NCBI RefSeq assembly: GCF_052156635.1
Contig: NZ_JBQKUO010000003.1
Span: forward strand, 248,001 to 312,000
Reading direction: 5' to 3'
Source: Nitrospina sp052156635
GTDB lineage: Bacteria; Nitrospinota; Nitrospinia; Nitrospinales; Nitrospinaceae
Length of the DNA stretch: 64,000 nucleotides
The notes beneath the pieces are model-generated. The model made no database searches and was not told the origin of the DNA. It was given only the letters and a program-made list of their open reading frames with translations. Every line of letters begins with the position of its first letter. Position 1 is the first letter of the stretch. The position numbers were made by a program, and so were the translations under genes. Of this stretch, positions 30,078 to 37,375 are shown in pieces.

Positions 30078-30345
30078 CGATGTACTGAGATGTGTCCGCG
30101 GCTTTCTTTTTGGAACGGCGGGGTTTCTTCTTGGGTTTTTCCGAGCCCTCTTCCACTTCCACGTCAAACCCTTCGGTCAGGGTCTGCAGCTTGAGAACCA
30201 GAACCATGAAGCTCTGCGGGCAGATTTCCTCCCGCTTCTGTATTTCCGCAACGATCTTTTTAACTTTCTCGGAGCTCAGCACCGCTTCGGTGATGGCTTT
30301 GGAAAGCTTTTCGTAATCGCGTTCGGGATCCTCGGAGTGACTCAA
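29977..30345 (-). CDS. Conserved hypothetical protein with basic central segment
   Basis: A 122-residue soluble protein. It starts at TTG 30345, justified by AAAGGAGG ending 5 bases upstream. Residues 1-65 look helical (YEKLSKAITEAVLSSEKVKKIVAEI), residues about 68-85 are strongly basic (KPKKKPRRSKKK), and the end is acidic. It may bind nucleic acid; no family is recognised. A good promoter lies about 60 bases upstream, and pcm follows in the same direction. Confidence 0.6.
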   Translation of the reverse strand: MSHSEDPERDYEKLSKAITEAVLSSEKVKKIVAEIQKREEICPQSFMVLVLKLQTLTEGFDVEVEEGSEKPKKKPRRSKKKAADTSQYIDGQPLSQKEIEFEEFVSENFDTEEWLKKNGLIL

Positions 30346-30405
30346 GGAAACCTCCTTTCCTTAATTACACGTGTTTCCCCAAACAAAACTTGATTGCTTA
30401 AAGGC

Positions 30406-30434
30406 ACCTTAAACCGGGGACCGCCCCATGTCAA
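30406..30434 (-). promoter_or_regulatory. Candidate sigma-70 promoter for the 30345-29268 gene pair
   Basis: On the minus strand TTGACA (30434-30429) is followed by a 17-base spacer and TAAGGT (30411-30406). The spacer contains a self-complementary GGGG-CGGT-CCCC. The predicted start is near 30399, about 55 bases before the TTG start codon at 30345. Confidence 0.5.
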
Positions 30435-30478
30435 GAACGGTAAACGGAACCTCGTTGCAGGTAAGCCTAATTGAACGA

Positions 30479-31639
30479 TTAATATTGCGGTATCGAAGTA
30501 TCGATTTTCTCCGACCACTCCAGAATCCCGCCGCGCATGCTTTTGACGTTGTCGAATCCCATCGACTTGAGCGCTTTGGCCGCCTTGAGGCTGCGCACCC
30601 CGCTCTTGCAATGAATCACGATTTCGTCCGTTTTCTGCAGGCCGTTCAGCTTTTCAGGATTCCGCTCCTCGATGACGTCGAGGGGGATCATCGTGGCGGC
30701 ATCGATGCGGCAGATCTGCCGTTCGCCGTCCCCGCGCACGTCGATGAAACGGAAATTCCTGCCTTGATCGAGCATGGCCTTCACCGCTTCCGGTTCGATC
30801 TCCATCGCCCGGTCGGCTTCTTCATCTTCCGCCGCTGCAGGCATGATTCCGCAGAACTGTTCGTAATCGATGAGTTCCTTGATCGTCGGGTTGTCACCAC
30901 AGATCGGGCAGTTTTTGTCCCGTCGCAGTTTCATCTCGCGGAACTTCGTGGCAAGCGAATCGAAGATGAGCAGGCGTCCGCCCATGGGATCGCCCTTGCC
31001 GAGAATGATCTTGAGGGCTTCGTTGGTCTGCAGGCACCCGATGATGCCGCAGAGCACACCCAGCACTCCGCCTTCCGCACAGCTCGGCACCAGGCCGGGA
31101 GGGGGCGGTTCCGGGTACAGGCACCGGTAGCACGGGCCGTCCGCATGGTTGAATACCGAGACCTGCCCCTCGAAGCGCAGGATGCATCCATAAACATACG
31201 GCTTGCCCAGGAGAACGCAGGCGTCGTTCGCCAGGTAGCGCGTCGGAAAGTTGTCGGTGCCGTCTACGATCACGTCCCAGTCCTTGAAAATGCGCAGTGC
31301 GTTTTCAGAGGTCAGGCGCTCGTTGTACACGACGACGTCCACGTCGGAATTGATGTCTTTGATCCGCGCCTTGGCGGATTCCGTCTTGAGCACACCGACG
31401 GTCGATTCGCCATGCGCAATCTGGCGTTGCAGGTTGCTCTGATCCACCACGTCGAAGTCGATCAGACCCAGGGTGCCCACGCCCGCCGCGGCGAGGTACA
31501 GGGACACCGGAGATCCCAACCCGCCGGTGCCGATGCACAGCACTTTCGAGTTGCAGATTTTCTCCTGGCCTTCCACGCCCACTTCAGGCAGAAGCAGGTG
31601 GCGGCTGTATCGATTGATCTGGTCTTGCGTCAAACTCAT
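30479..31639 (-). CDS. moeB: MoeB/ThiF-type adenylyltransferase with C-terminal rhodanese domain
   Basis: A 386-residue E1-like enzyme that adenylates the C-terminal glycine of a ubiquitin-like sulfur carrier (MoaD, ThiS or CysO). The ATP loop is VLCIGTGGLGSPVSLYLAAAG (about residues 34-54), the nucleotide segment is LIDFDVVDQSNLQRQI, and the zinc pairs are CYRC and CPIC. Residues about 280-386 are a rhodanese domain with active-site Cys in VIHCKSGVRS. The fusion lets one protein activate and sulfurate the carrier. Which carrier it serves (molybdopterin, thiamine or cysteine) cannot be told here. Confidence 0.93.
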   Translation of the reverse strand: MSLTQDQINRYSRHLLLPEVGVEGQEKICNSKVLCIGTGGLGSPVSLYLAAAGVGTLGLIDFDVVDQSNLQRQIAHGESTVGVLKTESAKARIKDINSDVDVVVYNERLTSENALRIFKDWDVIVDGTDNFPTRYLANDACVLLGKPYVYGCILRFEGQVSVFNHADGPCYRCLYPEPPPPGLVPSCAEGGVLGVLCGIIGCLQTNEALKIILGKGDPMGGRLLIFDSLATKFREMKLRRDKNCPICGDNPTIKELIDYEQFCGIMPAAAEDEEADRAMEIEPEAVKAMLDQGRNFRFIDVRGDGERQICRIDAATMIPLDVIEERNPEKLNGLQKTDEIVIHCKSGVRSLKAAKALKSMGFDNVKSMRGGILEWSEKIDTSIPQY

Positions 31640-31743
31640 GGTTCTGTTCCAGTGAATGGTTTATCCGGGATGGTTAGGTATGGGGTCATTCTATCAAATA
31701 GTGAGATGCTCGGAAACCGCAATTGGATTTATTCGGCCTGCGG

Positions 31744-32931
31744 CTACCCGTTTTGCGCCTCCCGAAAGGCCGCTTCCAGCCCCGGCAGGGCCCCCTCGAT
31801 GACCGCATCCGGAAAACAGTACGACAGGCGGAAATAGCCCGGAGCGCCGAATCCGCGCCCCGGCACCACCAGCACCTTTTTCGCCGTCAGAATCTCGATG
31901 AACCGCATTTCGTCCTCCAGCGGCGATTTTGGGAAAAAGTAAAACGCCCCGCCCGGTTTCACCACGTCGTAGCCGATGCGCGTCAGTTCCGAGTAAAGCA
32001 GGTCGCGGCGCCTGCGGTAGGCGTCCACATCCACCGTCACGTGCTGGACCTCTTTCACCACCCGCTGAAACAGCGCCGGGGCATTGACGAATCCCAGCAC
32101 CCGGTTGCAGAAGATGAGTCCCGACATGACGTTCGCCGCATCGGCGCATTCCGGGTGTACCGCCACGTAGCCGATGCGTTCGCCGGGCACCGCGAGGTCC
32201 TTGGAGTGCGAAGTGATGTACAGGCTGTGCTCGTACACCTCAATCGGGTTCGGCGTCGGTTCGCCCTCGAACAGGATCTTCTTGTATGGATCGTCGGCGA
32301 TGAGGTAGATCGGTCTGCCTCGTTTCAGCGACTGCTCCTTCAGCAGGGCTGCCAGTTCTTCCATCGCCTGCCGGGTGTACACCACGCCGGTGGGGTTGTT
32401 CGGCGAGTTGATGATGACCGCCTTGGTCCGGTCGGTGATGGCGGCAGCAAGCGCGTCGAAATCGATCGAAAAATCCGGCCTGGTGTTCACCGCCACCGCC
32501 TGCCCGCCGTGGTTGTCCGCGTAGAAAAAATATTCAACAAAGTACGGCGCGAAAACGATCACCTCGTCGCCCGGATCGAGCAGGGTCTTGAGCGCGATAT
32601 TGAGTCCGCCGGCCGCCCCGCAGATCATGACGATGTCGTCCGCACCCAGCGTCACCTTGCATTCCGCCGACAGGGCCTCTGCGATGGCGGCGCGCACATC
32701 CGGGAAACCCGCATTCGGCATGTAGCGATGGCGGCCGGGGGTGGGGTCCTGCGCGGCGGCGAGGATGGCCGCCTTCACCGCTTCCGGTGGTTCCGCCACC
32801 GGGTTGCCCAGGGACAGGTCGAACACGTTTTCCTCGCCATGTTCCTGCTTCAGGCGAATGCCTTCCTCAAACATCTTGCGGATCCAGGAGGCCCGCTCCA
32901 TGAAACCCGCCACTTTTTCAGAAATCGCCAT
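31744..32931 (-). CDS. Pyridoxal-phosphate aminotransferase, class I/II
   Basis: A 395-residue fold-type I aminotransferase. Conserved features are FDLSLGNP, MICGAAGGLNIALK, NSPNNPTGVVY (substrate carboxylate region), the PLP phosphate segment SHSKDLAVPGERIGY with the Schiff-base Lys at about residue 244, and the C-terminal Arg in YFRLSYCF. It resembles the aspartate/LL-DAP aminotransferase branch (AATase subgroup I-gamma), so the amino donor and acceptor cannot be fixed. It is transcribed in the same direction as moeB, 104 bases away. Confidence 0.88.
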   Translation of the reverse strand: MAISEKVAGFMERASWIRKMFEEGIRLKQEHGEENVFDLSLGNPVAEPPEAVKAAILAAAQDPTPGRHRYMPNAGFPDVRAAIAEALSAECKVTLGADDIVMICGAAGGLNIALKTLLDPGDEVIVFAPYFVEYFFYADNHGGQAVAVNTRPDFSIDFDALAAAITDRTKAVIINSPNNPTGVVYTRQAMEELAALLKEQSLKRGRPIYLIADDPYKKILFEGEPTPNPIEVYEHSLYITSHSKDLAVPGERIGYVAVHPECADAANVMSGLIFCNRVLGFVNAPALFQRVVKEVQHVTVDVDAYRRRRDLLYSELTRIGYDVVKPGGAFYFFPKSPLEDEMRFIEILTAKKVLVVPGRGFGAPGYFRLSYCFPDAVIEGALPGLEAAFREAQNG

Positions 32932-33367
32932 GCTTCCGTCCTTGCCGTTTTATTCTTTATGCCCGCCCGCGCGGCGGACCAAAAACCGGAATGATACTCC
33001 CCCGGGCGCCAAACGCAAACCCGGAAAATTTTCCGGTCCGCAGGTGCAGGTTTTTTTCGAAAAACCGATAAATAAAAAATATCACGGCTTATAGGGAATT
33101 CGAGGGTTTTCCCTTCACACAAAATCCGCAATAATTAATGTTCCAAAGCCCGGGTTTCGATAAGGGAGGGACCAGGCGCCAGTAAAAAGATTTAAACAAA
33201 GCGGTTTCAATTGTTTATCACGGCTCCAGGTTGAGCTATAAGGGGTAGAAACCGAATTCGAATACCCTGAACGGAAAACAATAATTGAATGCGGTCCCGA
33301 ACTTCCTGCACCCTCTCCGGGCCTTTCTGGGTTTTGCTTGATTGGATCGGCCCGTCTACCCATTGCC
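32932..33367. other. 436-base divergent intergenic region
   Basis: The gap lies between the aminotransferase (minus) and the TonB receptor (plus). It has no convincing coding frame. It contains a perfect hairpin GGTTTTT/AAAAACC near 33049-33066, an AGGGAA/TTCCCT dyad near 33094-33115, and, closer to the receptor, a nested structure: CGGTTTC (33202-33208) pairs with GAAACCG (33248-33254) around an inner GGCTC/GAGCT hairpin (33222-33236). I do not recognise a known riboswitch class. No strong sigma-70 promoter was found. Confidence 0.5.
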
Positions 33368-35437
33368 ATGACCCCACGATTCCCGAGACTTCTCTTATTC
33401 TTCCTGCTCTTTACCGGGGGCATTTTAACACAGGCCCATTCGGGCTTTGCTGAACCCGGGGAATCGTTTGCGGTGGAGACGCCGCCGGTTTTTTCGGAAC
33501 CGCACGATACCTTGATGGAGGTGCCGCTGGAGGAATTGTTCCAGATCACCGTCACCTCTCCCACCAAAAAAGAACAACCGCTATACAAGACCGCATCCGC
33601 TATCTACGTGCTCACCGGAGAGGACCTGCGCCGCACCGGGGCCACCAGCGTGCAGGAAGCTCTGAGGCTGGTGCCGGGTATGATGGTGGCTCAGATCGAT
33701 TCCGCCAGCTGGGCCATTTCCGCACGCGGTTTCAACAACCGGTTCGCCAACAAGCTCCAGGTGATGATCGACGGCCGGTCGATTTACACCCCGGTGTTCT
33801 CCGGAGTGTTCTGGGACGAAGTCGATCTGATCCTGGAGGACATCGAACGCATCGAGGTGATCCGCGGTCCGGGAGCCTCGCTGTGGGGCGTCAACGCCGT
33901 CAACGGCGTGATCAACATCATCACCAAGTCTGCCCAGCGCACGCAGGGTGGCCTGATGAGCGCGGGGGCCGGCACCATGGTGCACACCATCGATTCCTTC
34001 CGCTATGGAGGGCAGGCCAGTCCGGAAACCGCCTACCGCGTCTGGGGAAAATACGTGCAGCGCGCGCCCCTCGACACCATGCAGGGCATGGAAGGAGTGG
34101 ACGACTACCGCGTGGGGCGCGGCGGGTTTCGCGTGGACTGGAACCACTCGCCATCCAACACCTTCACCTTTTCCGGAAATTATTATGACGGGGAGCTGGA
34201 ACGGAGGAACCGGAACGGATTCGTTTCGTTCGCGCCGCCCCAGGCCGGGGTTCAGCAAAGCGACTGGAAGATCGACGGCGGCATGTTCCTCGCACGGTGG
34301 AACCGCAAGCTGAGCCAGGATTCCGACTTCTCCCTGCAGTTTTATTACAACCGCCAGCATCGGCGCACCTTCCAGGTCGCGGACCTGACGATCGACACTT
34401 ACGACCTGGATTTCCAGCACCGGTTCCAGATGGGACCGCGCCATGAAATCATCTGGGGATTCGGCCAACGGTTCTACGACGATTCCTTTGAAAACACGCT
34501 CGGCTTCCAGTTCGACCCCGATCGCCGGTTGAATTACATCACGAGCGGTTTCGTGCAGGACCAGATCGTGCTGTCGCCGAACCTGTGGACGCTCACCGTC
34601 GGCACCAAGCTTTCGGTCAACAACTTCACGGGCTTCGAGTACCAGCCGAGCGCGCGTCTCCTGTGGACGCCGGACCCCAGACACACGGTTTGGGCGGCGG
34701 TGTCCCGCGCGGTGCGCATCCCCTCCCGCGCCGACGATTCCCTGCGCATCAACCAGCCGGGTCCGGCCGGACCGGCCATCACCGCGCTCATCGGCAAAGA
34801 GGATTATGAGTCGGAAGACGTGCTGGCACTGGAGTTGGGATACCGCGTTCAGCCGAGAAAAGACCTGTTGCTGGACATCGCCACATTCATGAATTTTTAC
34901 GAAAACCTGAGGACGCTTGAACAGGGGGCCGTGTTTGTGGAAGCCGCTCCCGCGCCGGCTCATCCGGTGGTGCCGTTCACTTTCCAGAACCGCAAGTCCG
35001 GGTACAGCTACGGCGTCGAGGCCGCTGTCAACTGGAGCCCGCTGGACTGGTGGCAACTGAAAACGGCATTCACCTGGTTCGACTTGAACCTGGAGTTGGA
35101 TCCGGGAAGCCAGGACACCACCATCGGCCAGGAAGAACAGGTGGACCCGATGTACCAGTTCAACGTGCGTTCCCACATCGACCTGCCGCGCCAATTCGAA
35201 TTCGACCAGATCCTTTACTACGTGGACTCCATTCTGGCCAGCAGCACCCGGATCAAATCCTACACGCGGCTGGACCTGCGTCTCGGCTGGCGTCCCAATT
35301 CATCCTGGGAGTTCAGCGTGGTGGGACGCAACCTGCTCGACCCGCATCACCTGGAACTCACGACCGGTACGGCCCAGACCACAGACCTTTCGCTCATTGA
35401 ACGCTCGGTTTTCGGCCAGGTGGTCTGGAGATATTGA
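33368..35437 (+). CDS. TonB-dependent outer-membrane receptor
   Basis: A 689-residue outer-membrane receptor. From ATG 33368 the protein has a signal peptide (PRLLLFFLLFTGGILTQAHSGFA). The plug domain covers about residues 60-180: SVQEALRLVPGMMV, IDGRSIYTPVFSG, and IERIEVIRGPGASLWGVNAVNGVINI, the most conserved receptor segment. A beta-barrel follows, ending in Y after aromatic-rich strands, as expected for BAM targeting. The mature N-terminus ITVTSPTKKEQPLYK may serve as a TonB box. Substrate unknown (siderophore, cobalamin or sugar). The next gene, a YfiR-like protein, begins 1 base after the stop, so the two are coupled. Confidence 0.93.
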   Translation: MTPRFPRLLLFFLLFTGGILTQAHSGFAEPGESFAVETPPVFSEPHDTLMEVPLEELFQITVTSPTKKEQPLYKTASAIYVLTGEDLRRTGATSVQEALRLVPGMMVAQIDSASWAISARGFNNRFANKLQVMIDGRSIYTPVFSGVFWDEVDLILEDIERIEVIRGPGASLWGVNAVNGVINIITKSAQRTQGGLMSAGAGTMVHTIDSFRYGGQASPETAYRVWGKYVQRAPLDTMQGMEGVDDYRVGRGGFRVDWNHSPSNTFTFSGNYYDGELERRNRNGFVSFAPPQAGVQQSDWKIDGGMFLARWNRKLSQDSDFSLQFYYNRQHRRTFQVADLTIDTYDLDFQHRFQMGPRHEIIWGFGQRFYDDSFENTLGFQFDPDRRLNYITSGFVQDQIVLSPNLWTLTVGTKLSVNNFTGFEYQPSARLLWTPDPRHTVWAAVSRAVRIPSRADDSLRINQPGPAGPAITALIGKEDYESEDVLALELGYRVQPRKDLLLDIATFMNFYENLRTLEQGAVFVEAAPAPAHPVVPFTFQNRKSGYSYGVEAAVNWSPLDWWQLKTAFTWFDLNLELDPGSQDTTIGQEEQVDPMYQFNVRSHIDLPRQFEFDQILYYVDSILASSTRIKSYTRLDLRLGWRPNSSWEFSVVGRNLLDPHHLELTTGTAQTTDLSLIERSVFGQVVWRY

Positions 35438-35438
35438 A

Positions 35439-36119
35439 ATGGTCCGGTTTCGGGGCAAACGGGGAGTGGGAAGACGGTGTGGGGCGGTGCTGTTGCTCGG
35501 AATGGCCTGGCTCTTTCTTTCCGGTTTCCACTACCCTTCCCGGATCATCGAGGGCCAGGTCCCGGAAAAATTTGACCAGGCCAAAGCCACGGCACTCAAG
35601 GTGGCTTACCTGCGTTACATCGCCGAATACACCACGTGGCCTTCACCGAAACTGGGAGCGACCGGCAGGCCGATCAAATTCTGCGTACTGGGTCACGATA
35701 TTGAGGGCATGGCCCGGAGTATCGACCGGCTCATCATTGAATCCGGTTCTTCCATACAGGGCCGGCCGGTTCACCTGGAAATCCTGTCGCTGGGCATCCT
35801 GCCATTTCTCTCCACCAACACGAAACTTGTTGAATCGGTCCGATCCTGCCACCTCCTCTACCTGTTGCCCTCCGAAAAAAACCGTTGGGATGGCCTGAAG
35901 GAACTCATCTCCAACCTGCCCATTGTTACGGTGAGCGAAATCGAAGGATTTTCGGAACAAGGCGGCATGATCCAGTTCGTGCTGACACCCGTGGCCGATG
36001 GGACATTGCGCTACACCCTGCACATCAACTTAAAACACTGCCGACGGACGGGACTGCGATTGAGCGCCAAGTTTCTGAACCTGAAGCAGGCGGTGCGTAT
36101 CGTTGAATTTCCGGACTGA
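35439..36119 (+). CDS. YfiR-like periplasmic protein (DUF4154)
   Basis: A 226-residue protein starting at ATG 35439. A signal-like segment (RCGAVLLLGMAWLFLSGFHYP) precedes the domain. LKVAYLRYIAEYTTWP, KFCVLGHD, RSCHLLYLLPS and the late HINLKHCRRTGLRLSAKFLNLKQAVRIV are the family landmarks, with four cysteines matching YfiR's disulfide-forming pattern. YfiR restrains the diguanylate cyclase YfiN in Pseudomonas, and DUF4154 genes commonly follow TonB receptors and precede GGDEF or kinase genes. No such enzyme follows here. Start by coupling to the receptor stop is well supported. Confidence 0.82.
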   Translation: MVRFRGKRGVGRRCGAVLLLGMAWLFLSGFHYPSRIIEGQVPEKFDQAKATALKVAYLRYIAEYTTWPSPKLGATGRPIKFCVLGHDIEGMARSIDRLIIESGSSIQGRPVHLEILSLGILPFLSTNTKLVESVRSCHLLYLLPSEKNRWDGLKELISNLPIVTVSEIEGFSEQGGMIQFVLTPVADGTLRYTLHINLKHCRRTGLRLSAKFLNLKQAVRIVEFPD

Positions 36120-36151
36120 TTGAATTGCTTTGAGCGGTGTGGGGAGAGGAT

Positions 36152-36856
36152 TCAGAACCGGTGGCCAATCCAGACGACCGGGCCGATGATGGCATAACGC
36201 GGGATGTCCTCTTCGGACAGGATGAACTGCTCGTATTTGGGGTTGTCGGACTTGACGGCCAGCCTCTCGCCCGGAAGTCTTTGCAGGCGCTTGACCAATA
36301 TCTCGTCCTTTGGCGTTCGCAGGCAATAGATGCCGTCATCACGAATGTAATTCACCGAGCCGTCGATCAACAACAGGTCGCCTTGATTAAGGGTCGGCTC
36401 CATGCTGTCGCTGATGGCCTCGATCAGCACCAGCCGGTCCTCTGGAACCTGGAGGTTTTCCTGCACCCATTTTTTCTTGAAAGCAAGGTGATCCACCATC
36501 TCACGGTGGTCTAGCGAGGCTTTCAGATTGGGGTCCGCCTCCCGGTAAATGCGGCTGAGGTAAAGGAATTCCTCCGCAGACGGGATCCTCTCCTCGTTTT
36601 CCTGAACCGGATCCTTGGCTTTGGGTCCCTGGCCGGAAACCAGCCACTCCAGGTTCACCTGCGGGTCCTGCAACCGGCAAATGTTCAGCAACAGTTCCGG
36701 AGACGGGTTCACGGTCTCGCCGCGTTCGAGTCGGCTGATGTCCACCTGGTGTACATTCAGTTTGCGGGCAAACGCCAGCTGGCTCAATGACCCGCGCAAA
36801 TTCCGGATGCGCTGACCCACTTCCTTCAAGTCTATTTTTTTATACTGGACGGCCAA
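36152..36856 (-). CDS. CI/LexA-like repressor: XRE helix-turn-helix plus S24 peptidase domain
   Basis: A 234-residue transcription regulator. Residues about 10-65 are an XRE HTH (VGQRIRNLRGSLSQLAFARKL, DISRLERGE). Residues about 130-230 are an S24 self-cleavage domain with the Ser in ISDSMEPTLNQGD and the Lys in ILVKRLQRLPG, followed by the conserved SDNPKYEQ. Such proteins resemble phage CI and host-adapted Xre-S24 stress regulators. The annotated start is TTG 36856 without a clear Shine-Dalgarno; a start at the Leu or Val near residue 10 is possible. It stands alone, divergent from the candidate small RNA, whose promoter begins 16 bases upstream. Confidence 0.88.
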   Translation of the reverse strand: MAVQYKKIDLKEVGQRIRNLRGSLSQLAFARKLNVHQVDISRLERGETVNPSPELLLNICRLQDPQVNLEWLVSGQGPKAKDPVQENEERIPSAEEFLYLSRIYREADPNLKASLDHREMVDHLAFKKKWVQENLQVPEDRLVLIEAISDSMEPTLNQGDLLLIDGSVNYIRDDGIYCLRTPKDEILVKRLQRLPGERLAVKSDNPKYEQFILSEEDIPRYAIIGPVVWIGHRF

Positions 36857-36871
36857 TTTATTTGTTTTTGT

Positions 36872-36901
36872 TTGACAGAATACGGGTGAACTGGATATAG
36901 T
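36872..36901 (+). promoter_or_regulatory. Strong sigma-70 promoter of the candidate small RNA
   Basis: TTGACA at 36872-36877, an 18-base spacer and TATAGT at 36896-36901 on the plus strand. Transcription would start near 36905-36908. It lies directly upstream of, and divergent from, the S24 repressor gene, so it could be that repressor's target. Confidence 0.7.
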
Positions 36902-36904
36902 TTA

Positions 36905-37116
36905 GGCGCTCCGAAGTGGCTCCTTTTTAGCAAACCCTTCCGTGCTGTTTTTAAAAAGAGCGTGCCCGTCCCATTAGGACGACCCTGAATGAATTGTTTG
37001 GATGTCAGGCTGAGTTGAGGAGGGGTAAACAATAAAATTCGGGCACTCGTCAGCCATAAGAGCGCCACATCGGCTTTTGGACAAAGTTCCCCTCCCCCGT
37101 CCAAAAGCGATTTTTG
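36905..37116 (+). ncRNA. Candidate structured small RNA of about 210 bases
   Basis: Between the promoter and the terminator the sequence folds in a nested way. The closing stem is GGCGCTC (36905-36911) with GAGCGCC (37060-37066), extended by GTGGCT (36916-36921) with AGCCAT (37052-37057). An inner stem pairs GTGCCCG (36962-36968) with CGGGCAC (37040-37046). Small hairpins GTCC/GGAC (36968-36980) and CCTGA/TCAGG (36984-37009) fit inside it. No reading frame with a Shine-Dalgarno and an ATG is present. The overall plan recalls 6S RNA (long closing stem, asymmetric bubble), but I see no conserved 6S sequence; a new regulatory RNA is equally possible. Confidence 0.6.
37073..37116 (+). terminator. 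Intrinsic terminator of the candidate small RNA
   Basis: GCTTTTGGAC (37073-37082) and GTCCAAAAGC (37099-37108) form a perfect 10-bp stem with a 16-base pyrimidine-rich loop, followed by GATTTTTG. The loop segment CCCCTCC (37089-37095) is complementary to GGAGGGG at 37019-37025 in the RNA body. Confidence 0.8.
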
Positions 37117-37375
37117 TACTGGTTTTGAAGCCCCGAGGCAGGGCCTGAGCAACCAGCTTTCCAGCCAGAAATACCTCTTTAATTACGCAAGAATCAATCC
37201 TGCGAACGCGAAGTATATAACATTTTCCCGAAAATTCTACAGTTTTGTCAGGTTATATTGATTTTTTTGTTGAGGTTTTCATAACTTCTTTACTTTCAAC
37301 TTGTTTCGACTGGAAACATTTTTGGAATTTCAGGAAAAGGGAATAGACACCCTGAATGGGTAATAATGTGTCTAA

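Larger units (their letters stand above)
36857..37375. other. 519-base intergenic region holding a candidate small RNA gene
   Basis: The gap lies between the S24 repressor (minus) and the aldo/keto reductase (minus, ends 37376). Its left two-thirds contain a strong plus-strand promoter, a structured transcript and an intrinsic terminator, listed separately. The remainder (37117-37375) is AT-rich, has no credible reading frame, and ends with AGACAC/GTGTCT (37345-37350/37368-37373), a weak dyad just past the reductase stop. Confidence 0.6.

Noticed and set aside
33115..33588. A 157-codon minus-strand open frame overlapping the TonB receptor start
   Set aside because: It lacks any recognisable domain, is Ser/Gly/Pro rich in the style of antisense frames, and overlaps the well-supported receptor signal peptide.
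36905..37116. 6S RNA as a firm identification of the small RNA
   Set aside because: The size and long closing stem are similar, but the bubble is strongly asymmetric (about 40 bases against 5) and no conserved 6S sequence was recognised, so it is reported only as a candidate.
36832..37152. A 106-codon minus-strand open frame across the small RNA region
   Set aside because: It overlaps the repressor start, has no ribosome-binding site and runs through the terminator stem; composition is not protein-like.
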